Shown: positions 12,301 to 22,800 of the stretch, one piece after another
Layout: every line of letters starts with the position of its first letter
Numbering within the stretch: the first letter of the stretch is position 1
Program-made: the position numbers and the translations under genes
Source of the DNA: Prunella strophiata
Lineage: Eukaryota > Chordata > Aves > Passeriformes > Prunellidae
Length of the DNA stretch: 64,000 bases
Assembly (NCBI GenBank): GCA_036583965.1
Contig: JAZBQD010000034.1
Coordinates: 14,321,040-14,385,039 of the forward strand
Reading direction: 5' to 3'
The notes under the pieces: model-generated
The model's input: only the letters and a program-made list of their open reading frames with translations
Database searches by the model: none
Told to the model about the DNA's origin: nothing

Positions 12301-15300
12301 GGTGTACGTGCTCACAGGTGTATTTGCTCACAGGTGTACGTGCTCACAGGTGTATTTGCTCACAGGTGTACGTGCTCACAGGTGTACGTGCACACAGGTG
12401 TATTTGCACAGAGGTGTATTTGCTCACAGGTGTATTTGCTCACAGGTGTATTTGCACACAGGTGTACGTGCTCACAGGTGTACGTGCTCACAGGTGTATT
12501 TGCTCACAGGTGTACATGCTCACAGGTGTACGTGCACACAGGTGTACATGCACACAGGTGTACGTGCTCACAGGTGTACATGCTCACAGGTGTATTTGCT
12601 CACAGGTGTATTTGCACACAGGTGTATTTGCACACAGGTGTACATGCACACAGGTGTATTTGCACACAGGTGTATTTGCACAGAGGTGTGTTTGCACACA
12701 GGTGTACATGCACACAGGTGCTCTTGCACACAGGTGTACGTGCTCCCAGGTGTACGTGCACAGAGGTGTATTTGCTCACAGGTGTACGTGCTCACAGGTG
12801 TATTTGCACACAGGTGTACGTGCTCACAGGTGTACGTGCTCACAGGTGTACGTGCACACAGGTGTATTTGCACACAGGTGTACGTGCTCACAGGTGTACG
12901 TGCTCACAGGTGTACGTGCTCACAGGTGTATTTGCACACAGGTGTATTTGCACACAGGTGTACGTGCTCACAGGTGTACGTGCTCACAGGTGTACGTGCT
13001 CACAGGTGTATTTGCTCACAGGTGTACGTGCTCACAGGTGTACGTGCTCACAGGTGTACGTGCTCACAGGTGTATTTGCACACAGGTGTACATGCACACA
13101 GGTGTACATGCACACAGGTGTATTTGCACACAGGTGTATTTGCACACAGGTGTATTTGCACACAGGTGTACGTGCTCACAGGTGTATTTGCTCACAGGTG
13201 TATTTGCTCACAGGTGTACGTGCTCACAGGTGTACGTGCTCACAGGTGTATTTGCACACAGGTGTATTTGCTCACAGGTGTATTTGCTCACAGGTGTACG
13301 TGCTCACAGGTGTACGTGCTCACAGGTGTACGTGCTCACAGGTGTATTTGCTCACAGGTGTATTTGCTCACAGGTGTACGTGCTCACAGGTGTATTTGCA
13401 CACAGGTGTATTTGCTCACAGGTGTACGTGCTCACAGGTGTATTTGCTCACAGGTGTATTTGCACACAGGTGTATTTGCACACAGGTGTACGTGCTCACA
13501 GGTGTATTTGCACACAGGTGTACGTGCTCACAGGTGTACGTGCTCACAGGTGTACGTGCTCACAGGTGTATTTGCTCACAGGTGTATTTGCACACAGGTG
13601 TACGTGCACACAGGTGTATTTGCACACAGGTGTATTTGCACACAGGTGTACGTGCTCACAGGTGTACGTGCTCACAGGTGTATTTGCTCACAGGTGTATT
13701 TGCTCACAGGTGTATTTGCTCACAGGTGTACGTGCTCACAGGTGTACGTGCACACAGGTGTATTTGCTCACAGGTGTATTTGCACACAGGTGTACGTGCT
13801 CACAGGTGTATTTGCTCACAGGTGTACGTGCTCACAGGTGTATTTGCACACAGGTGTATTTGCTCACAGGTGTACGTGCTCACAGGTGTATTTGCACACA
13901 GGTGTATTTGCACACAGGTGTACGTGCTCACAGGTGTATTTGCACACAGGTGTATTTGCACACAGGTGTACGTGCTCACAGGTGTATTTGCACACAGGTG
14001 TACGTGCTCACAGGTGTATTTGCACACAGGTGTACGTGCTCACAGGTGTATTTGCTCACAGGTGTACGTGCTCACAGGTGTATTTGCACACAGGTGTATT
14101 TGCACACAGGTGTATTTGCACACAGGTGTATTTGCTCACAGGTGTACGTGCTCACAGGTGTATTTGCACACAGGTGTATTTGCTCACAGGTGTACGTGCT
14201 CACAGGTGTATTTGCTCACAGGTGTACGTGCTCACAGGTGTATTTGCACACAGGTGTATTTGCACACAGGTGTATTTGCACACAGGTGTACGTGCTCACA
14301 GGTGTATTTGCTCACAGGTGTACGTGCTCACAGGTGTATTTGCTCACAGGTGTACGTGCTCACAGGTGTATTTGCACACAGGTGTACATGCACACAGGTG
14401 TATTTGCACACAGGTGTACGTGCTCACAGGTGTATTTGCACACAGGTGTATTTGCTCACAGGTGTACGTGCTCACAGGTGTATTTGCACACAGGTGTACG
14501 TGCTCACAGGTGTATTTGCTCACAGGTGTACGTGCTCACAGGTGTATTTGCTCACAGGTGTATTTGCTCACAGGTGTACGTGCTCACAGGTGTATTTGCT
14601 CACAGGTGTACGTGCTCACAGGTGTATTTGCACACAGGTGTACGTGCTCACAGGTGTATTTGCACACAGGTGTATTTGCTCACAGGTGTACGTGCTCACA
14701 GGTGTATTTGCACACAGGTGTATTTGCACACAGGTGTACGTGCTCACAGGTGTATTTGCACACAGGTGTATTTGCACACAGGTGTACGTGCTCACAGGTG
14801 TATTTGCACACAGGTGTATTTGCTCACAGGTGTACGTGCTCACAGGTGTATTTGCTCACAGGTGTACGTGCTCACAGGTGTATTTGCACACAGGTGTATT
14901 TGCACACAGGTGTACGTGCTCACAGGTGTATTTGCACACAGGTGTATTTGCACACAGGTGTATTTGCACACAGGTGTATTTGCACACAGGTGTATTTGCA
15001 CACAGGTGTATTTGCACACAGGTGTACGTGCTCACAGGTGTATTTGCACACAGGTGTATTTGCACACAGGTGTATTTGCACACAGGTGTATTTGCTCACA
15101 GGTGTACGTGCTCACAGGTGTATTTGCACACAGGTGTATTTGCACACAGGTGTACGTGCTCACAGGTGTATTTGCTCACAGGTGTACGTGCTCACAGGTG
15201 TATTTGCACACAGGTGTATTTGCACACAGGTGTATTTGCTCACAGGTGTACGTGCTCACAGGTGTATTTGCACACAGGTGTACGTGCTCACAGGTGTACG

Positions 15301-15404
15301 TGCTCACAGGTGTATTTGCACACAGGTGTACATGCACACAGGTGTATTTGCACACAGGTGTATTTGCACACAGGTGTATTTGCACACAGGTGTACGTGCT
15401 CACA
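12301..15404. repeat. minisatellite, 194 copies of a 16-bp unit
   Basis: The unit is GGTGTATTTGCACACA with variants. The array is 3,104 bases, exactly 194 units, and the unit start stays in register throughout (checked at 13021, 14221 and 15181), so no copy has gained or lost a base. Nearly all variation is at two places: TTT, CGT or CAT at bases 7-9, and A or T at base 12. Rarer variants (CAGA, CTCCCA, GTGTTT, GCTCTTG) occur only in the first 480 bases. Because 16 is not a multiple of 3 and no unit phase makes a stop on the plus strand, all three plus frames are open with a 16-residue period; this is a property of the repeat. Confidence 0.98.
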
Positions 15405-15406
15405 GG

Positions 15407-18380
15407 GTAAATGGAGCCATGGAATGCCAGCTAGCACAGGAAATTTGCAGTGGTTGCAACCACCAGTAACTGGGCTGGCAGCCTTGAGCAAATCACCTTC
15501 ACCTGTGTGTGCTCCTGCCTTCCCCAGATCAGTGTGGTTTCTGGAAGATGTACTCTGCTGACTGTGAAGTCTGAGGCAGGGGTGGATTTTCCTGAGGTTT
15601 TTTGGTACCTCTGTGCTTTGAGGTGAATCAGGGTACTGATGGAGCTCTTGTGCACCCATCACACTGTCTCCAGCTTGACTGGGGGAAGCAGGGCAGAGGG
15701 CTGAGATTGCTCAGCCAGTGGCCACAGGGAAGAGCAGAGAAGCATTTCAGTTGCACCCCAAACCCTGCTCCCTGCTGGTTTCTGTTTTTCCTTGCTGGAT
15801 TCTTCCAGCAGAAGCTCATTGTGGCAGGAGCCTTGAGCTTTTCCAGTGAGTGTCAGCCAGGGGTGGCTGAATGCTCCTCATCCTGCTGTGCCTGGCACTG
15901 CCAGGTGTAAATCCAGAAGGGACCAAACCCTACCAAACCCTACAGCCCTGCTGGGCTTCCCAAGAGGTAGCTCTGTCTCCAGCCACCCTCCTGCTTCTCC
16001 TTCTTTCTTACTTTCTCTCAGTTTGGGAGTGTAGAGGTCTCTGCTCACTCTTCCCATCACAATTTATGTAAAATTAGCCTGTTTTGTGGTGGAAGGAATT
16101 CAAGACATGATAGAAACCATTGGGAGCAGGGTTTGACACTTGGGGCCCATCTGCAGCTCCAGCCAGCCTGGCTGCTTCCCAGGAGCTCAGCACAGCTGGG
16201 ACTGCAGGAGCAGGAGAGGGGGGAAAAAACACCCGAGGAAATTATTTATTTGACTTTGTTTTCTGCACAAATCTCGCCCTAAAAAGGGCACAGCTGTCAC
16301 TCTGTTTGTCAACATCAGCAAGTAACTATGTCAAGACAAACATCATTGTACTTCTGACTTTGGTGCTTGCTCTGTCGAGCACAGCCCAACAGGGGGACCA
16401 CTTGGATCGTGTGAGGAATGGCACGGCGTGACGTGCAGAGCTGCTCCTGCTAAGCTTGTTATTTCCCCCCAATAACAGAGTGAGAATTGAGAAAAAGAAA
16501 ATCAGCAGTAGAAAAATCAGCTCCTCCTTGTTGAATAGAAAATTGAATTTTTTTTCCTGAGCAGAATATACCTGAAGAACGATAAGAAACAACTTTGATA
16601 TCAAGCTAAATAAATAAAAAAGATATTATATAACCTAACTTTCTGTGGGCCTTACAGAAGTCTCTAATTTATCAGCTCTCATTTAACCAGAGCAAAATTA
16701 ATAAAACAAGAAAAGTAGATCTAACTGCAATACTACAACATTTCTTAAAAAGAAAAATGAAATGTTTGTGAGCTAATTTGTCTGTGAGTAGCAGTGTGGG
16801 AATTCAGAAGGGCTGACCTTCAGGAGAAGCTGATGATGGGTGAATAGCACTGAAGGCAGGGGCCCGTGGTCCCCAGACTGGTGTTAGCTGGCAGAGAATT
16901 GGCTCCACACATGGGAGTTTGCAGCAGTGCTGGGGCTGGCTGGGCTGCAGGGCTTGGCACACAGCTCTCTGGAGCTGGGGAAGCTGGGCAGGAGGGATGG
17001 CCATGTGTGCCTCAGCCCGTGGGGGTTGCAGTGCTTCCCAAAGTCATCAGCCCCATGTGCATGGGCAAGAAGGTGGAGAGACATGGGAGCTGGTCATCCT
17101 TCTGTGTCTGGGAGGAGCTCAAGCCACCCCAGTGTGATTCACTGCTCAGGGGAGTGATGAAGCACAGGAATACCATTGCCCAGCAATGTCAAACAATGCC
17201 CTTGATTGTCACTGGCAGATAAAACCAGCCTGTGTGCCTTTGCCCAGGGATGGATCACAGAGGAGTGTGAGAAAGAAGCAAGAGCAGCTGTGAGGAAAAA
17301 CTCCTTCTCTAGGGACTTTCACCAGAGACTCTCTCCTCTGCCTCTGTGTGACCTGACTGCAGCTCCAGCCCAGCAGGGAGGCTCTGGGTGGAAATGCAGG
17401 GTCAGCACCTTGGCAGACCCTCTCAGTGGAGTAGAAGGGAGTGGCCTCTTCCACCACAGAAGATAAATTTGTCAGGAATTGTGATTTGATCTAAGTCACT
17501 AAATGCCTACAATTTCAGCCCTGCTTTTAGGAGCAGAATTGGGGGCATATCAATAGGAGTTTCTTTTGGAAAGGCCCATTAACCCCCTGCCACTGTCAGT
17601 CTGTGGATACTCAACAGGAGGTTGTTTTGTCTCTGTGCCTTTGACTTCAGTTGTGAGCTCTTTGTTCAGCTCTGAGATCTGATTGCATTCCCAATCCCAC
17701 TTAAACTGGCAGAGTCTCATTCTACAGCCCATTACAGCTGCCAGTCATCTAAATTACATGATTTGCATTTATTTGATAAACACAAAGAGTTTTTTTAACC
17801 ATTTAGAACAGAAACTGATTTTCTGTCGCACCCACTGCAGAGAAAGGTGTGTTGGGTTTCCTTTGCCTTCCAGTCACCTCCTCTCCCACCCTGCTGCTGG
17901 TGCACATCAGCTCACAGGTACCTCCCTGTGCTGTCAGCCAGGCACTTTTCAGGGTGTTCTGCCTTGTTTCCCACCCCAGCAATCTTTTTATCAATGCTGA
18001 ATTTGCTGTGAACTCTTACCACCTTTCTTCTAGCAATGAGAAGAAGTGCAAGTGGCTGGTGCTATAACATAACCACAGGAGAAAGCATTAAACTGAAGCT
18101 CATCACTTCATCAGCTCATGGGTTGTGAAGTATTTGTACAACTAATTAAACTTTTTTCCATCTGTCTCCTAAATGAGAACTTTGTTCTGATGAAGTCCAA
18201 ACTTCTGGGGTTACAGCTTTGCTTCAGCATCACTTTCATCCAGCAGCTGTAGAGCAAAGTAATAATGAAAGAAGTAGAAAGATGTAGTTTATTTGTTAGT
18301 GAAAGTAGTGGTGAAGTAAAAAGGGAAGCTTTAAAAATAAAAAAGGCGGAGACAGCTTTTACTACAGGTGGAAGGAATCT
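15407..18380. other. intergenic, nothing recognised
   Basis: Single-copy-looking DNA between the minisatellite and the next LTR. No coding exon, RNA gene or transposon was recognised. Confidence 0.5.
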
Positions 18381-18382
18381 CT

Positions 18383-18793
18383 GTTGACCTCACTTTAGAG
18401 AGACAAGACAGTCTTGTTCATGAAGTGAAAAAAGGTAAAGGTTTATTCCCATGTCCCATTATATAGAGTTTTTCAAACATATTGTGCCTATTTCTAATTG
18501 GTCAGTGACAAGTTGTTTCCTGTAACAATTGGTGAGTTCACCAGAGATGCCTACAGGCTGGCAAGCCTCTGTTTTTAGATATTGTTTGCACTTTTCTCTT
18601 TGATGGTTTAGAATAGCTTGTACAGGTGCAAGAAACAGTCCCAATCTTAGAACTCTTTCTCAGGGAAACAAGCTGTTTTTCACCATTACAAGATTCTATT
18701 CTCAGGAAAGGCTGGTTGCTTTCTCACAGCTATGTCTGATTGAGTCAAAGTCCAGTCTGTGAAGCTTTACAGGCCTGCTGTTCAGCCACTACA
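18383..18793 (-). mobile_element. probable LTR of an avian endogenous retrovirus
   Basis: Read on the minus strand it starts TGTAGTGGCTGAACAG at 18793. It then has TATATAATGGGACATGGG followed at once by AATAAACC (about 18439-18466), the TATA box and poly(A) signal layout of an LTR, and then a short downstream part ending near GAGGTCA. No internal viral region adjoins it. The right-hand edge and target duplication are not clear; a GGAAGG word lies near both ends but does not abut the left one cleanly. Confidence 0.6.
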
Positions 18794-19836
18794 GGAAGGT
18801 AGAACAAAAAACTCTGGAAAGGCACATAATATGTCATACTGATAAATTGCCCCAGTGATTAATTAGTTTGTCAGAAAAAACCCCATCAAATAAATGGTTT
18901 TTACTCTTTCTTTTGCTGGATCCTCTGTTATGTTCTTGCTGACCCCAAGGGGAGCCCTCTGCTACTGTGTGTTGGAAAGTCTCTTGCTCTGGTGTCCTCT
19001 GCTTGGTTCCAGGCTGCTCCTGCTCCCCAAGAGCATGGAAAGATAACAGGACACCCTGTATCCTGTGGGAGCAGCTGCTGTTGAGAGGTGTCACTTCTCT
19101 TTTTATCACACTTGGTTTCCAGGCAGCAAGGCTTTTGCCTGTTCAGTTCTTCACAGGGCAATCTACATTGCTCAGTGACTTTAGGAGAAAACAAGTTGCT
19201 TATATTCTCTCATGAACATATCAGTCTTGGAAGGGAGCTGAGGAAAGAACAGGGAGATAAGAAGCATTGTTAGGATTAAAAATTGTCTCACTCATCTGGT
19301 GTGGTTTCATCTTAGCCCATGCAGTAGGAAATGTTCTGACTGGAAATGGCAAGGCCAGATTTAGTTTCTAGTTACCATCATTCATTATATATAATTGTTT
19401 TATATATATAGGTGGTGTAAGAGAAATACTGCTCAATAAAATTTATGTTTTGTGAGGCCATGGGGATGACTCTGCATAAACAAATGTGTAGATGTTGATG
19501 TCAGAACATCCAAGTTATGAAGGGGTAATGATTTAGTGTGTACCCACTGTAGTACTAACAGTGCTTTTCTTTTGTGCCAGACTCCCCCAGGGGCCTCACT
19601 CTCCTTTGCAGGCCTGGCAGGCAGCAGAGGCTGCAGGGTGAGGGTCCAGCAGTCTCTGGGTACCCAGCTCTGCCCATTGCTCAGCCACAGTGAGAGAGGT
19701 GGATGCAGGTAGAAATGGGAATTACAGAGGACTCATGAATAATCAGGGTCCTCAGTTATGTTTGTTGTGTGAAATCTGCTGCCCTGCAAATCTGATCCTG
19801 CCAGCCCTTCCTGCATGGGGAGGGATCAGCACCTGG

Positions 19837-19884
19837 GTGTACAGATAATCTCAAAGCCAGGTGTACAGATAATCTCAGAGCCTG
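19837..19884. repeat. 24-bp tandem duplication
   Basis: Two adjacent copies of gtgtacagataatctc plus 8 bases, differing at only two places (aaagccag against agagcctg). Confidence 0.9.
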
Positions 19885-22800
19885 TCCAGGTGTGAGGTGT
19901 TTAAAAGGAGGTTAAGCCCAAGAGCCACAGGAGATGGGAGGAAAGCAACAGAGGAAAAGTCTTGGAGTAGAGCCATTCAAGAATTATTGTAAAAGATTTT
20001 TCCACTCTTTCTTCCATTTAAATTATTTTTTTTTTTTTTTTTTCCACACTCAAACTTCTTCCTCTTTTTCAGGCTCAGATTAGATTTAAATCATTGTAGA
20101 CTTAGATGTATTCTGGAGTAGCTTGTTTAGACAAGCCTGCAGGCAGATCCCATTAGCACCTGCTCTTTCCCCCACCTTGCAGCAGTCCCTCTGTGTGACC
20201 TGGAGGCTGAGGAATGGCTGCAAGTGCAAACTCAGAGAAAACCAGAGTGCAGGGGTGAGCTGCAGGGAGCAGCTACTTCACCTGCAGACTGTGTGGGTGA
20301 ACAGAAATCACAAATAGCCAGACAATGCAATGTGATGTGCACCCACTCCTGGTTTTTTCTGAATGCCCTTCAAAAGTTGCTAGGTGACACTGCCATACCT
20401 CAGTGTGTTGAACAAATGAGAGCTTGTAATGTTATGCAGTGTGTTCAACCAAACATCCTGCTTTCATTTTGACAGAGGATTTTTTTCCTTTCTGCAAATC
20501 ATTGTATAATTTTATGAACTGCAAGCAAGTTCAGATTACATTTTTTACCAGTTGTGATTTAGTTCATAAAGTCAGTGCAAGTCTTTCCATGTTGCTTTCA
20601 TGGGAATCAAAGCAAATTCAATATATTTGCATGAGCAACAACATAGAGTGATCCAGAAAATGTAACAAATTTTACAGCTTTGAACCTGAACTGCAGTTTT
20701 CCTTGTTTTGCTGCCTGCACTGAACTGCAGAACAGCTGAGCTGAAGTGCATCTTTGCAGCCTCCTCCACACTCAGAGCACTGCAAACCCACACAAACCCA
20801 GTCTGTGTAACACAAACATGAATATGTGAATTATGTGCTTGGGCACCCAGGACAGATGAGTCAATGCTGAAAATATGTATCCTTAACCAGAACAAGCATA
20901 GCTTTTTTCTGGCTCCTTCCCAGTAGCTGGTACCATAACAGGTAATACTAGAATTTTATGACAGTGAAAAGAAAGAAAATAGCAAAAGTTCTTTAAATTT
21001 CTCTCTTTCTTTTCCTTTTTTTCTTTTCCTTAAGACAAATATTTCCTGATTTCTTTCTTCCCTGTTTTTTTGTAATAGTAATCATGCTGCACTGACTCAG
21101 ACTGTTCACAAGGTGATTTCACTTACCTGGAATTGGTGAGAAATGTGTTTCTAAAAATTTTCCTCCAGGCAGGGACCTATGGAGCCAGGAAATGTCCCTT
21201 AGTGGACTCTGAAGCAAAATGGTGAGTTTGAAAAGAGAGTGTCCATGGGCTTTCAAGGCTTTGGCCTGTCTCTTCCAGCATCATTTTTGTGATCCAAGCT
21301 GGCATTGATTTGTGTTCCTGTGTAGGGTAAATAATAGCTTAAAGCAGCTGTTAATTAGCTCAGCTCTGTTCCATTATTGCTTTTCATGTTTATATATCTC
21401 CTTGAGAAATAAGAAGCAGAAGGAAAACATCCAAGAAGAAGAAGCAAGAAGGCAAAGGAAAAGAAGTGGATGGGGATTCCAAATGGAACCTCATTTCATA
21501 AAACTTTACATAAATCTGGGCTGCATCTGTGCAAGGAACAGTGACTTAGGAAGAGAAACCTGCCAATATCTGGAGCAAGGTGCAAAACCTGGCAGCCTCT
21601 TTGCTTGCTCATGGCCACTGTGTGTTCACCTCTGGAGTCTGTAGCTCCTCTTGCCTCCCCCTGCCCTTGCCCAGGCACTCTCAGCCCCCCTGGGAGGGTT
21701 TTTGGCTGGGTGTGAGCCCAGAGGAAACACACTGTGGGCTCAGCAGGCCTTATCTCACATTTATGTGGGGACAGCAAGCTGCCATGTCCAGCCATTATCT
21801 TTTGATCCATTCTTCATCTATAAATATGTACACATCATATATATACACACATATATATAAAGCATTCAGCTACTGGCCAAGAGGGAACTATTTTAACACT
21901 GTTGCCCACTTGACTGCCTGGTAAGGATTGTCTTTCTGAGAATCTTGGATCCTTCCCAGCATAAATAAGCAGATAAAAATTTGTGTTTGCAAGAGCAGCA
22001 GGTGTCTGCAGAAAGTCATTGCTGCTGAAAAAAAAAAATAAAAATGCTGCCCATATAGTACAAAAAACTAGTGGGGAATATTTATCTTTATTTTACAATT
22101 CAAACTTTCAATTACTGAGTATCACTTTTCATAGACATTCTCAGAAGGAAAAAATCTTTGGTACCTTGCATGACCAGGCTGAGATTCCCATCTTGAGAGC
22201 TCAGTACTTAATACCTGAAACACAAGACTCTTCAGTCTCCCTGGATCAGTGTGCTGATTTGAATGTCACCCCTTGCTTACCTGCCTGTTGCCCTGAGTGG
22301 AATTTCAGAATTACCTAAAATTAAAACTTGCATCTTCTATATTAAGACCCTTGCAGTGCTTATCTCTCCCACTTACTTCTCCAGCCAGTCTTACCCTTAA
22401 TGTTCAAATAAAGGGATTGAGGCATCCTCTGGTATCCCACCACAGAAGCTTTCTCATGTAGCATCTCCTGTTAAGTCAGTTTAATTCAATTGTTTCCAAA
22501 CCAGAGAGGGCAGTCCTCAGCCACCTCCCAGGATGGGTGCAAAGGCTGTAATCCAGACATCTCTGTTAACCAAAGCTGTTGCTTATCACTCTTCAAAAGA
22601 CTATGAAGACAATAAACTAGTCAATTTAGTCTAATGGACAGGATGCAATCTGAGTATTTAGAGTCTTGTTAATATTGTCTGGAAATACTTAAAGAAATTT
22701 GAATGTCATGGGTGTCAGCTGCTGGAGTGGCAGGACATGAACAGTGCTGATGAATGTTTGTACTGGCACAAGAGAATCATTCCAATATATTGTCCAAGGT

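Noticed and set aside
12568..15403. Minus-strand open frames of about 75-107 codons in the array
   Set aside because: They are also repeat translations, cut by TGA wherever a CTCACA unit falls in phase.
12110..15561. Three overlapping plus-strand open frames of more than 1,080 codons with a Cys-rich 16-residue period
   Set aside because: They lie in the 16-bp minisatellite. All three frames are open because the unit has no stop in any phase, and none shows a start context, signal or homology.
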